DNA of 64,000 nucleotides from Methanocaldococcus infernus ME. GTDB lineage: Archaea > AGJL01 > Methanococci > Methanococcales > Methanocaldococcaceae. The stretch covers positions 1 to 64,000 of the forward strand of contig NC_014122.1 in NCBI RefSeq assembly GCF_000092305.1. Direction: 5' to 3'. Numbering within the stretch: position 1 is the first letter of the stretch; each line of letters opens with the position of its first letter. The position numbers and the translations under genes are program-made. Below, piece after piece: positions 26,761 to 35,511 of this stretch. The notes under the pieces were generated by a model that worked only from the letters and a program-made list of their open reading frames with translations, ran no database searches and had not been told where the DNA came from.

Positions 26761-26884
26761 GTTGAGTATACTATTAAGTGCTGTTAGCATGGTGGTTTCA
26801 CCGTTTTTTTAACGAGTTATTTGAGTGCTACATATTTCTATTTTTTGGTTTTAAAGTTAGTGTTGTTAAATCACACTATCAGTT

Positions 26885-27059
26885 ATATTTAAATTTAATT
26901 CTTATTTGGCCATAATTTTTGAATTTGAGCATAAAAATTATGCTTTTTGTATAATTATTATGATGAATCATAAAATTTTAAGGTTAAGCATAATTATTAT
27001 GATACTTTATAAATTGAAAGAATTAAAGATACAGATATAAAATAGAAAAAAAATAAAGA
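26885..27059. repeat. AT-rich gap with short direct and inverted repeats
   Basis: No gene is seen. TATAATTATTATGAT near 26950 recurs as CATAATTATTATGAT near 26992, and GCATAAAAATTATGC nearby is an inverted repeat. It follows the stop of the surface-protein gene and could be a transcription end or decayed sequence. Confidence 0.35.
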
Positions 27060-28523
27060 TTAATTTGACTTTTTCCATAAAATATAACCAAGAATTATAA
27101 AGATTACCATAACAACTACATATATGTAATAATTTGTTGCTATATTTTCAAATTTTCCTTTTATTATTTTGTTATTGGAATTTTGAATATTTTTATTGTC
27201 AAATTCATTCAAATTAGCAATTTTTTTATATGTTCCATTGTTAAATATATATAATGATGAATCATTTCCAATTAAAAGAAATTCTTTCCCATTATATTCT
27301 ATCTCTATAGGATTTAAACTATCAGTATCTATTTCAGTAACTTTATCATTCTTTAAATTAATTTTTTCAATGCCTAAGATGTAGTTTTTAACTCTGTATT
27401 CGTAATTATTGCTCTCTAAATTTGATAAATCTTTAATATCCACTACTTTTTCTCCAATTTTTGTTTCTCTATATTTTGTAATATAAAGAGGAGGCGTTTT
27501 ATTATACTGCTTATATTTTTCCACGATCTCCTTACTAAGATTATTTTTAACTCTAATCTTTTCTATTTTCAAAATTTCTACAACTGCCTTTTTGGGATAA
27601 ATTAAATAAATATTATTTCTATCTATTGGAAAAACTTTATATATGCTTTTGTTTAGGTTAATAGTTTTTATTATACTTATATTATTATCCAAAATGTATA
27701 ATTTGTTCTTGTTAACCCCAATCCACTGATTTCCATATTTATTATAGACAATCTGAGATAATAAATAATTAAAATTTTTAAAATCATAAAAAGTGCCATT
27801 GTATTTCACAAAGCATGAAATGTTGTTATCTACATACTTTATACTCGTATCTTTTTTTAAATAACCAACTAAATAATCCCCATTAACATAAATGAGCCAA
27901 TATTTATCTTTTGAATTGTAATCAAAAGTATAAGGTTGAAGTTCAAAATCATATGTATAATAATCCTTAAAGTGATTAACATATTTGAACAAATATTCTT
28001 CTAACTCTAAATTTAGCCCATAAAAACTATCCCCTTTATAAGTTAGCCCATATTTAGATGATTTGTTGTATTTTAATTCAATTAATATTGGCTTTGCCCC
28101 CATACCCTCTTTATTATCAAAACATGCCAAAGCCTCTTTGCCATTACTTTTCAAACTGTGATATTTTCCAAAAGGAATCCAAGGATATAGATAAAGCTTT
28201 CTATTATTGATATCCAATTTACCTATACGGCATCCATCCCATGCATCACATACAAAATAAGTTTTATTTGCTAAATAAAAACTGTCAATATAAAATAAGT
28301 ATCCATAATGTTCATTAATTTCACTACTGGTGTATGTTTTATTAAAAAAAACAATATATTTTGGAGTAATATTATATAAAGTTCCATTGTATAGGTAAAT
28401 GTTATTGTTGTATATGATTACCCAATTGTCTGAAGTGGTTATAAAAATCCTATTACCTGATGCATTTACTGTTATAATTGATAGTAATATAAGAAAACTT
28501 AAAAGAATGAATTTTTTTGCCAT
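27060..28523 (-). CDS. Secreted, C-terminally anchored beta-rich surface protein
   Basis: 487 residues. Signal peptide at 1-22 (FILLSFLILLSIITVNASG), a long extracellular part of short beta strands rich in Tyr, Asn and Trp with many NxT/S sites, and a C-terminal transmembrane helix near 464-482 (YYIYVVVMVIFIILGYILW) followed by a KKSN tail. Repeated units of the type NGTxYxI...WIxVNKNKLYILDN suggest a beta-propeller. GGTGAT and a TATA (TTTTATATATG) about 25-35 bases upstream give it its own promoter. More AT-rich than flanking genes. Lies inside the IS-bounded island. Function not recognised. Confidence 0.7.
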   Translation of the reverse strand: MAKKFILLSFLILLSIITVNASGNRIFITTSDNWVIIYNNNIYLYNGTLYNITPKYIVFFNKTYTSSEINEHYGYLFYIDSFYLANKTYFVCDAWDGCRIGKLDINNRKLYLYPWIPFGKYHSLKSNGKEALACFDNKEGMGAKPILIELKYNKSSKYGLTYKGDSFYGLNLELEEYLFKYVNHFKDYYTYDFELQPYTFDYNSKDKYWLIYVNGDYLVGYLKKDTSIKYVDNNISCFVKYNGTFYDFKNFNYLLSQIVYNKYGNQWIGVNKNKLYILDNNISIIKTINLNKSIYKVFPIDRNNIYLIYPKKAVVEILKIEKIRVKNNLSKEIVEKYKQYNKTPPLYITKYRETKIGEKVVDIKDLSNLESNNYEYRVKNYILGIEKINLKNDKVTEIDTDSLNPIEIEYNGKEFLLIGNDSSLYIFNNGTYKKIANLNEFDNKNIQNSNNKIIKGKFENIATNYYIYVVVMVIFIILGYILWKKSN

Positions 28524-28566
28524 TATATCACCACTAAAAAAATATAATCATATATAAAATAATTAT

Positions 28567-28753
28567 CTACCATTCTGGACAAGTGTATCTAACTCTATCA
28601 ATTACTTCCTTTTGTGTACTAAAGTAATATGCTCTCTGTGGCCAAATATCGCCAACTACTGAATCTTTCTGTGCTTTAACATATTCACATGCCCTTGATA
28701 TTTTATCAGAATCTTTAAGAACTTGATTATCTGCTTCTAATTCAATATATGAT
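28567..28753 (-). pseudogene. C-terminal fragment of an unknown protein, cut by an IS
   Basis: An open frame on the minus strand encodes about 61 residues ending TQKEVIDRVRYTCPEW and a stop at 28567-28569. It enters directly from the IS4-type copy at 28754, with no start codon. The missing front part is not found on either outer flank of the two IS copies. It is therefore a remnant left by an IS-mediated deletion. It would have been the gene upstream of the surface protein, on the same strand. Confidence 0.6.
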
Positions 28754-29586
28754 ACTAAGAGGATGGAGTGAAAAAGTTTATGGATGCAGTATTAGACACA
28801 ACTACATCGAAAGACATAGTAAACCATATCAAGAACAAATAAACTACTGTATTTATCACGAAAAAAAAAAGGGATATATACAATTTACACCACAATAAAA
28901 CCACTTAGTAAAAAATCTACAGATATATTCATAGAAATTATTAGATTTCTATCTCACATAAATATCAGGACGGTTGTAGGAGACACTTTTGTAACGACAA
29001 AGAAAATTATGAAGAAATCTAAAGAATTAGGTAATGTAATATATTGGTAAACTTAAGAAAAACATCATAGTTGAGTATTTCGGTAAGAAGGTTAAGATAG
29101 AAGAATTGTTTAGGAAAGATTTCGAGAAAGAAAAGCTTAAATTAAGGACTATTAATGGAATAAAGTTTAGATTATCTACTAAAATCGTGAATATTCCCGA
29201 TGTTGGTAAAGTTAAAATCGTTGCAGTGTTAATGGAAAATCAGAAATTAGACGAAATGCTTCGCATTTCGTTGCTCACTTACTTCGTAAGCGAAAACTAA
29301 TGTATTTAGTCTCTACAAACTATAAAAAGTAAGGCAGAGAACATAATAAACGAGTATATGAAGAGATCAAAGATAGAAGAAAAACATAGAAGGGACAAAT
29401 CGATTTTAGAAATTGAAGGAAACTATCTAACGTCTAAAAAGAGTAACATTGAATTCGTTAGATTTATGGTAATGGTATCAAACTGCATAGAATATTTAAG
29501 CCAGAAATATGGACTATCGTTTTATGAAGTAATTAAAGAGTGTAGTAAAGAACTAATAAAGAAAGGAATATCGTAATCACACTGTC
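28754..29586 (+). mobile_element. IS4-type insertion sequence, right partial copy (inverted)
   Basis: Carries the 3' two thirds of the element at 25676-26884 in opposite orientation, through the terminal GTAATCACACTGTC. The encoded 64- and 72-residue pieces (29106-29300, 29358-29576) are identical to those of the left copy. The 5' third, with the HTH region and terminal repeat, is missing: homology starts abruptly at CTAAGAGGATGG. Its outer end lies 20 bases from the nifE stop codon. Confidence 0.75.
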
Positions 29587-29606
29587 AGTAAATTAAAATA
29601 AAAAAA

Positions 29607-30962
29607 TTAGTTTATCTCAAATTTTATTAGCTTCCAAATTGGATGATAAATAGCTTTATAAACCTCTCTTGCAAAGTTTAAGAAGCCAGTGAAGCCAGTG
29701 AATGGATAGTTATCCTGTGGAAAGGATAAGAAAGGAATTCCTAATTTAAGGGCTAAGAACTTCTCTTTAGTCCCTCCTATAAAGATGTCTGGCTTTTTGT
29801 TTTCCATCATTATCTGTAAATCTACATTAGAGGCATCATCTACCAAAATTGTGTTATCTTCAGCATTTATATAAGCCTCTAAGTAATCCTCTAAGCTTCC
29901 AAATTGAGAGCCTATAATGATTGGCTCCATCCCTATATCCCTAAAAGCTGCTGAAAGTAAGCCAATCTTTGACCCTCCCATGAACATGCCAACTTTCTTA
30001 CCCTCAAGCTTCTCTAAGTAAAATTTAAGCTCTTCTTTAATTTTGTTGTATTCCTCTTTTATCACTTCTACAGCTCTCTCCTCAATATTAAAAAACTTTC
30101 CTATCTCCAATAGGGACTTTTGAGTGTTAGAGATTCCAAAAAATGAAACCTTCATTTGAGGAATCCCATACTTCTCTTCCATATAGTTAGCTATATATTT
30201 CCCAGTTGACCTACAATGAACCAAGTTTAACTTAGCCTTCTTAGACTCTGACATGCTCTTAAGATCACAATCTCCTGTAAAGGTGCAAATAACCCTTATC
30301 CCTAACTTACTTAGTAACTCTTTTATCACTTCCAAGTCATGGGAAACATTAAACTCTCCAATAATATTTACTGTTAATTCCTCATCCTTTGAAATCTTAT
30401 AAAACTTGTATCTTCTCTTTTTCTTTATTAACTCTTTAGCACTATCTACATTTCTATCAATTAGCCTAAATAAAGCTTTCATCCCTATTTCATGCCCTTT
30501 AGCTTGGGAACAGCCAGCAAAGCCAGGAGAATAGACAGGAATTACAGGAATTTTTAAAATCTCTTCAGCTTCTCTACATACAGCCTCTATATTATCTCCA
30601 TTTAATGCTGTTGGACATGTCAAATAAACAAAAATAACCTCTCCCTTAAGTTCTCTTGCAGCCTCTAAAATAGCTTTTTTTAACTTTTTCTCTCCTCCAT
30701 AGATAATTTCAATCTCACTTATGTCAGAGCTTGCTATTGTGTAAGTTTTTTTCCTAACAGTTGCTCCATAGTATGCACAACCTATAGGGCTATGAATAAT
30801 ATGAATACTATTCTTTATAGGAGCTAAGATCCACCTTGCTCCATAATAGACACAGCTCCTCTGTGTTATAACCCCTGGAGTAGACCTTGTTCCACACCTT
30901 GGTAAGCCATCCTTTTTTAATGTCACCTTGTAAGGAGTTATCTTAAAATTTTCAGAGGCCAT
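29607..30962 (-). CDS. nifE: Nitrogenase cofactor scaffold protein NifE
   Basis: 451 residues, NifD-like. Forms the scaffold on which the NifB product is matured into FeMo-co, normally with NifN. P-cluster-type ligands: RSCVYYGARW, SPIGCAYYG, LTCPTALNGDN. LVHCRSTGKYIANYM holds the Cys region equivalent to NifD C275, but the C-terminal cofactor His of NifD (NSHSYEQ) is replaced by LSFPQDNYPFTGFTGF, which marks NifE rather than NifD. Starts 2 bases after the preceding gene. No nifN follows: the next features are an IS end and the island. Confidence 0.9.
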   Translation of the reverse strand: MASENFKITPYKVTLKKDGLPRCGTRSTPGVITQRSCVYYGARWILAPIKNSIHIIHSPIGCAYYGATVRKKTYTIASSDISEIEIIYGGEKKLKKAILEAARELKGEVIFVYLTCPTALNGDNIEAVCREAEEILKIPVIPVYSPGFAGCSQAKGHEIGMKALFRLIDRNVDSAKELIKKKRRYKFYKISKDEELTVNIIGEFNVSHDLEVIKELLSKLGIRVICTFTGDCDLKSMSESKKAKLNLVHCRSTGKYIANYMEEKYGIPQMKVSFFGISNTQKSLLEIGKFFNIEERAVEVIKEEYNKIKEELKFYLEKLEGKKVGMFMGGSKIGLLSAAFRDIGMEPIIIGSQFGSLEDYLEAYINAEDNTILVDDASNVDLQIMMENKKPDIFIGGTKEKFLALKLGIPFLSFPQDNYPFTGFTGFLNFAREVYKAIYHPIWKLIKFEIN

Positions 30963-30964
30963 GG

Positions 30965-31597
30965 TTACACCACACAGCTTAGAATCTCAATTAACTTTAC
31001 ATAATCCTTAAACCCTTCCCTTGGTGGGTGTAAAATATATAAAGAGCCTTCTCTGTAAATTTTAATTCCTAAAACTTCTTCCTTTTCATTTGAGAATAGA
31101 ACTTCATAATCCAAAGTTTCATAGTCAGAAAAGAGTGTTAGAGAATCAACTAAACCAAGCTTTCCATTTTCATCAGAGATATTATAGATATGGCTATATC
31201 TCCCAATTAAATCAATATATGGCTTAAATTTCTCATCCTTCACCTTAATATCTTCTCCCTCCTTAACCTTAACTGTAAATTCATCCCTTGTTATGTGCTT
31301 CATTAAATAATGCTCTAACACCCTTCCCCTTGAGATATCTTTAAAGTAGGGATCTATAACTACAACATTACAGTTAGGCTTTTCTAAGCACTCCATAATT
31401 TTCAAGTCTTTTAAGATGGTTATAACACTGGCTTGATTTGCTGAGTAACTTGTTAAGTCTTTAAAGAAGAGTGGTAAGTAGATGATAGATAAGTTATACT
31501 TTGCTATATCTATAGCATTGAAAGGAAGGAACATACAATCCTCAACATTGTAAGACTCTACTCCATCCAACTCTTTCCCTAAAAATAAGGTTTTCAT
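30965..31597 (-). CDS. Uncharacterised protein in the nif operon
   Basis: 210 residues, not recognised. Alternating beta/alpha pattern in the first half (VVVIDPYF near 94), a mixed beta second half (YEVLFSNEKEEVLGIKIY), and HPPREGFKDYVKLIEIL at the end. No cysteine cluster. It lacks every NifN hallmark although it sits immediately before nifE. GGTGG precedes the ATG. A GGAA-N6-TTCC operator lies 33-46 bases upstream, so this gene and nifE may have their own nitrogen-regulated start. Confidence 0.7.
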   Translation of the reverse strand: MKTLFLGKELDGVESYNVEDCMFLPFNAIDIAKYNLSIIYLPLFFKDLTSYSANQASVITILKDLKIMECLEKPNCNVVVIDPYFKDISRGRVLEHYLMKHITRDEFTVKVKEGEDIKVKDEKFKPYIDLIGRYSHIYNISDENGKLGLVDSLTLFSDYETLDYEVLFSNEKEEVLGIKIYREGSLYILHPPREGFKDYVKLIEILSCVV

Positions 31598-31629
31598 GCT
31601 TTTCCACCAATTTAAAATTTTAGGAAATA

Positions 31630-31643
31630 GGAAAGTTATTTCC
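31630..31643 (-). promoter_or_regulatory. Internal NrpR-type operator in the nif operon
   Basis: GGAAAGTTATTTCC matches the NrpR operator form GGAA-N6-TTCC known from Methanococcus maripaludis nif and glnA. It lies in a 62-base gap between the HypC-like gene and the 210-residue gene. On the minus strand a weak TATA-like CTATAATTTTTTA (near 31645-31657) stands just upstream, so the site would overlap or follow the start site of a secondary promoter for the last two genes. Confidence 0.65.
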
Positions 31644-31659
31644 TAAGGGAAATAAAAAA

Positions 31660-31917
31660 TTATAGGTAGCTAAGTCTTGGGCTAAATAATGATCTTATAA
31701 TATTCTTCAACCCCTTAAGTGAGATATTTAAATTTAAAGTTTTAAATTCATAGTCAAAGTGATAGGCATTATAAACCATTATCTTATCTCCAACCTTTAT
31801 ATCCTCTGGAATTGGAATAGAAAGCTCTACTATCTCCTTATTAACCTCTATCAAAGGAATCTTTTGCCCATCTCTAATTATAAATCCTCTAAATATCCCT
31901 ATCTCTCCATGGCACAT
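31660..31917 (-). CDS. HypC/CooT-like small protein with N-terminal Met-Cys
   Basis: 85 residues. It starts MCHGEIGIFRGF, has a short beta core, and continues with IKVGDKIMVYNAYHFDYE. That resembles the HypC/HupF pattern (MC...GxV ... VGDYVLVHAGFAI), in which the N-terminal Cys binds iron during hydrogenase cofactor assembly. CooT, a nickel-binding relative in shape, is the other reading. Located two bases after the 108-residue gene and between nifK and nifE. I infer a metal-handling role in nitrogenase assembly. The similarity is modest. Confidence 0.6.
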   Translation of the reverse strand: MCHGEIGIFRGFIIRDGQKIPLIEVNKEIVELSIPIPEDIKVGDKIMVYNAYHFDYEFKTLNLNISLKGLKNIIRSLFSPRLSYL

Positions 31918-31919
31918 GG

Positions 31920-32246
31920 CTATTCAGCCTCTCTAACTTTAAATAGCCAATTGATTCCATACTTCCTTAGAGTCTCTTTTATAGTATCTATTATATCATC
32001 AGGTACTCCATACTTCTTTAGCTCTTCAACATCCTTAACCTCCTCTGGCTTTCCATATCCACTTTCAATTTCATCAATTAAATACCTTGCCACAATTCCA
32101 GGGATATTTTCAACCTTAACAGCTTCAAAGAGTATAGCATTCTCATGGGGAATCTCTTTCTTTTTTATGTAAAAGACAATACAATGAAAATTATCACCTT
32201 CTACAATGTTCCCATACTCATCATATTTTTTAAACTCCACTATCAT
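31920..32246 (-). CDS. Uncharacterised small protein following nifK
   Basis: 108 residues: a beta-rich first half (FHCIVFYIKKKEIPHENAIL) and a helical second half (IVARYLIDEIESGYGKPEEV and a terminal helix). One Cys only, no recognised motif. It begins 15 bases after nifK and ends 2 bases before the HypC-like gene, so it is firmly in the operon. Not a NifX (no NifX signature) and not a PII protein. Confidence 0.65.
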   Translation of the reverse strand: MIVEFKKYDEYGNIVEGDNFHCIVFYIKKKEIPHENAILFEAVKVENIPGIVARYLIDEIESGYGKPEEVKDVEELKKYGVPDDIIDTIKETLRKYGINWLFKVREAE

Positions 32247-32261
32247 ACTTTCCCTTTTTTT

Positions 32262-33650
32262 TTACTGTTGCTTTTGATCCCATGGAACCTGTGTATCTAA
32301 GATAGTATTCACAATCTCATCAAAGAATCTTAAGCTTCCCATGTATCCAACTATTGGCCATCTGAAATAGCCAACTCTATCATAGATTGGGAAGCCCATC
32401 CTTACTAATCCAATTCCCAAGTCTTCAGCTATCTTAACCCCTCCCCTTGGATGGCCTATTAAGAGATCTACTCCAATCTTTTTAACAGACTTTTCAAAGT
32501 CCCATAAGTCAGAGAACTGAACCTCTATATCTACATTATACTCATTTGCTATCTCTTCCATTGCCTTCTTGTAAGTATTTGAAGGGGTTTGAGTATTAAC
32601 CACCACTGGCTTCATTCCAATCTCACAGCAGAATCTTGAAACAGCTATGACAAAGTCAGGATCTCCAAAGATCCCAACTTTCTTATCCATTGTATAATGG
32701 ACAGTATCAACAATGGCATCAATTAACTTCCCTCTCTCGTCTAACAGCTTGTCAGGAATGTCTAAACCAGTAACTTTAGCAATATTTATTATGAAGTCAT
32801 CAGTATTCTTTATTCCAATTGGTAAGCCATAGTAGGCTGGAACTTTATATTTCCTCTGTAAGTAAAGAGCTCCAGCTCCACCAGCATGCTTACAGAGGGC
32901 AAAGGTTGCCTTTGCATTGGCAGCATCAACAAATTCCTCAACCTTTGTCCCACCCTTTGGATAGTAAGGAATCTCCTTTATAGGCTCTCTTAAAGGTTGG
33001 TATAGAGTTTCACTTATATCAAACAGTATTGAATAATCTTCTCCCTCTTTCAATCCAAACATGTCTAAGATTCTTTTAATTTCTAAGATGTCTCCAGGGT
33101 TCACTCCAAAGCCAGGGATAATATTTATCTTATGTGGCTCTTTCTCCTCATCTTTCTTAGCTAAATACTCCAAGAAAGCCTTTGATGCATTGTCATAGCC
33201 TTTAACATGGCTTGCCTGATAGGATGGGCAATGAACTGGAATAATTGGAAGCTTAGCCTTCTCTTCTCCAAACTCCTTAGCTATCTTCTTCCTTGCAGCT
33301 CTTATAAATGCTTCAATATCATCCCCAATAGTTTCTGAAGAACATGTAGTGACAACAGAGATTAAGTCAGGATCATATCTTGCCACTAAGTTCCTTATCC
33401 CCTCAACTAAATTTTTCATCCCTCCATAGACAGCAGCATCTTCATGGAAAGAAGCTACAGCTATGGAAACTGGTTCTCTAAAGTGTCTATTAAATGTATA
33501 TCTCACATAGGTACAGCAACCCTGTGATCCCTGAACAAATGGGATAGCTCTATGAACCCCAAGGGTTGCCCACATGGCTCCAATAGGTTGGCAAATTTTA
33601 TTAGGGTTTATTGTTACAGCTCTCTGCTTTTCAACATAGGTTATTCCCAT
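32262..33650 (-). CDS. nifK: Nitrogenase molybdenum-iron protein beta chain NifK
   Basis: 462 residues. P-cluster ligands are visible: NPNKICQPIGAMWA (C20 region), GSQGCCTYVRYTFNRHF, and VVTTCSSETIGDDI. It lacks the long N-terminal extension of proteobacterial NifK, as in other methanogens. GAGTGAT before the ATG at 33650 decides the start against an in-frame GTG at 33659. Partners with NifD 12 bases upstream. Confidence 0.95.
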   Translation of the reverse strand: MGITYVEKQRAVTINPNKICQPIGAMWATLGVHRAIPFVQGSQGCCTYVRYTFNRHFREPVSIAVASFHEDAAVYGGMKNLVEGIRNLVARYDPDLISVVTTCSSETIGDDIEAFIRAARKKIAKEFGEEKAKLPIIPVHCPSYQASHVKGYDNASKAFLEYLAKKDEEKEPHKINIIPGFGVNPGDILEIKRILDMFGLKEGEDYSILFDISETLYQPLREPIKEIPYYPKGGTKVEEFVDAANAKATFALCKHAGGAGALYLQRKYKVPAYYGLPIGIKNTDDFIINIAKVTGLDIPDKLLDERGKLIDAIVDTVHYTMDKKVGIFGDPDFVIAVSRFCCEIGMKPVVVNTQTPSNTYKKAMEEIANEYNVDIEVQFSDLWDFEKSVKKIGVDLLIGHPRGGVKIAEDLGIGLVRMGFPIYDRVGYFRWPIVGYMGSLRFFDEIVNTILDTQVPWDQKQQ

Positions 33651-33661
33651 AGATATCACTC

Positions 33662-35095
33662 TTAATTATTCTTTTTCTTAAATTCTTCAAACTTCTTCTC
33701 TCCCTCTTTTAAGATGTCCCAAATTGGATGACAGACAGCTTTGTAAATATCTCTTGCAAAGTTAACAAATCCTCTAAATCCTGCGTATGGCCCTTGTTCA
33801 TAGCTGTGAGAGTTGATAGTTGGAACTCCATACTTTCTAAATAGATATCTCTCCTTCAATCCTGTAAGCATGAAGTCTGGCTTATACTTGTGAATAGCCT
33901 CTTCTAACTCAAGCTCATTAGGAGCATCTATAACCAAAGTTCCCTTTAGCCCAGCTTTCTTTAAATTTCTATTTAACTTCTCATAGTCATCTTCATGGGC
34001 AAAGGTACAGCAGGCTACTACAACATCAACTCCAAGCTCTTTAAACATTCTAATCCAGTGCCAAGTTCTTGGTCCTCCAACATAGACTAAGCATCTTTTA
34101 CCCTCTAACTTAGACTTGTAAAATTCTAACTGTGGCTTAATTGCCTCAACTTCTTCCTTAATGACTTGCTCAACCTTCTCCTTATCTATTCCCAAAACCT
34201 CAGCTGTCTTTCTTAAAGCTTCAGCTGTTTGCTCTATTCCAAATAGAGAAACCCAAACTCTTGGGACATTGTATCCATCTCTGATCATTTCAGCAATATA
34301 GTTAGCTGATCTTTGACAATGGACAACACAGAGCTTTACATCTGGTAATTTGAAGAGATCATCTAATGATGCATTTCCTGTAAAGACAGCCACAACTCTA
34401 CAGCCAATTTTTTCAAATAATGGTTTTATAACCTTCAAATCCCAGTCCATGTTATATTCTCCAACTATTGCAATATCATAAGGAGTCTTTTCCTCTTCCT
34501 TTAAGCACTTTTCAGGATATTTTTCCCTTGCCTTCCTTAACCATCTGTAAAATTCTGTGTTAAATATATGATGCCCCTTTGATTGAGAACAGCCAGCAAA
34601 CCCTGGAGAGTTACAGGCAAAGACAGGCTTTTTTATCTTTTCCTCAACCTTTCTTGCCACTGCCTCTAAGTTGTCTCCTATTAAGGCTGTTGGACAGGTG
34701 GCATAGATGAAAATTCCCTTAGCCTCTGGAAATTCTTCAGCAGCTTCTATACAAGCCTTCTCTAATTTCTTCTCTCCTCCATAAACTATATCAGCCTCTT
34801 GCATATCTGTTGAAAAACAATATCTCCTATGAAGCTCAAAATCTGACAAATTTCTCCTTGTTCCCCAAGTGTAAAAGGCACAACCAATAGGACCATGAAC
34901 CATATGGATGACATCTTTTACTGGCCCTCCTACAACCCCCCTTGCTCCTGCAAAGGAACAGCCTCTTTCTGTCATATCCCCAGGGATTGTCTTTATATTA
35001 CATGCTGGAATTATCTCCTCTTCAGGATCATAGATGTAAGTATGTTTCATCCTTTCAGGAATTGGCTTATCACAATCTAATAACACAAATGGCAT
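33662..35095 (-). CDS. nifD: Nitrogenase molybdenum-iron protein alpha chain NifD
   Basis: 477 residues. P-cluster cysteines in ERGCSFAGARG, GPIGCAFYTWGTRRN and YATCPTALIGDN. FeMo-co ligands: Cys in VVHCQRSANYI and His in INSHSYEQGPYAG. SKGHH includes the His near the cofactor. The sequence is of the Mo-type methanogen lineage; no VnfG/AnfG gene is present, arguing against an alternative nitrogenase. Confidence 0.96.
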   Translation of the reverse strand: MPFVLLDCDKPIPERMKHTYIYDPEEEIIPACNIKTIPGDMTERGCSFAGARGVVGGPVKDVIHMVHGPIGCAFYTWGTRRNLSDFELHRRYCFSTDMQEADIVYGGEKKLEKACIEAAEEFPEAKGIFIYATCPTALIGDNLEAVARKVEEKIKKPVFACNSPGFAGCSQSKGHHIFNTEFYRWLRKAREKYPEKCLKEEEKTPYDIAIVGEYNMDWDLKVIKPLFEKIGCRVVAVFTGNASLDDLFKLPDVKLCVVHCQRSANYIAEMIRDGYNVPRVWVSLFGIEQTAEALRKTAEVLGIDKEKVEQVIKEEVEAIKPQLEFYKSKLEGKRCLVYVGGPRTWHWIRMFKELGVDVVVACCTFAHEDDYEKLNRNLKKAGLKGTLVIDAPNELELEEAIHKYKPDFMLTGLKERYLFRKYGVPTINSHSYEQGPYAGFRGFVNFARDIYKAVCHPIWDILKEGEKKFEEFKKKNN

Positions 35096-35105
35096 CCTCT
35101 CACCT

Positions 35106-35495
35106 TTAATTTCCTATGGCTTGCTCTCCAGTCTCTCCTGTTCTTATCCTTATAGCTTCCTCTACTGGTAGAACAAAGATCTTCCCATCTCCATGCTTCC
35201 CAGTTCTATTAACCTTCATAATAATTCCTACAACTAAAGGAACATCTTCATCATTTACAACTATTGAGATCAGCCTTTTTGGAATATACTTAATGAATCT
35301 TCCTTCCTTCTCTCCCTCTTCAATAACCTTCTTTATATCAACACAGCACTCTGGTAAATTTACATCAACATATCCCTTCTGCTTTCCCCTACCAAAGCAC
35401 TCTATAACAGTCATTGCTGGAAAACCTACAGCTTCCAATGCTTTCCCTGTCTTAGCCACCATCTTAGGCCTTATTATAGCCATAACTTCTTTCAT
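35106..35495 (-). CDS. nifI2: PII-family nitrogenase regulator NifI2
   Basis: 129 residues. GlnB fold beginning MKEVMAIIRPKMV, with a long T-loop region containing CFGRGKQKGYVDVNLPECCVD and the terminal GKHGDGKIFVLPVEEAIRIRTGE. With NifI1 it binds nitrogenase and blocks it when ammonia is present, released by 2-oxoglutarate. The ATG at 35495 has GGTGAT upstream; the longer frame to 35603 overlaps nifI1 and is rejected. Confidence 0.94.
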   Translation of the reverse strand: MKEVMAIIRPKMVAKTGKALEAVGFPAMTVIECFGRGKQKGYVDVNLPECCVDIKKVIEEGEKEGRFIKYIPKRLISIVVNDEDVPLVVGIIMKVNRTGKHGDGKIFVLPVEEAIRIRTGETGEQAIGN

Positions 35496-35511
35496 GAAAT
35501 CACCAGAAAAC

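Larger units (their letters stand above)
25676..26884 (-). mobile_element. IS4-type insertion sequence, left copy (defective)
   Basis: About 1.2 kb bounded by inverted repeats GACAGTGTGATTACGA (left) and GATAGTGTGATTTAAC (right, reversed). The transposase reads on the minus strand but is interrupted. Residues 25676-26508 are repeated, inverted and apparently identical, at 28754-29586. CG dinucleotides and codons differ from host genes. Confidence 0.75.

Noticed and set aside
30965-31597. 210-residue protein as NifN
   Set aside because: Too short and without the Cys motifs or the conserved blocks shared by NifD/K/E/N.
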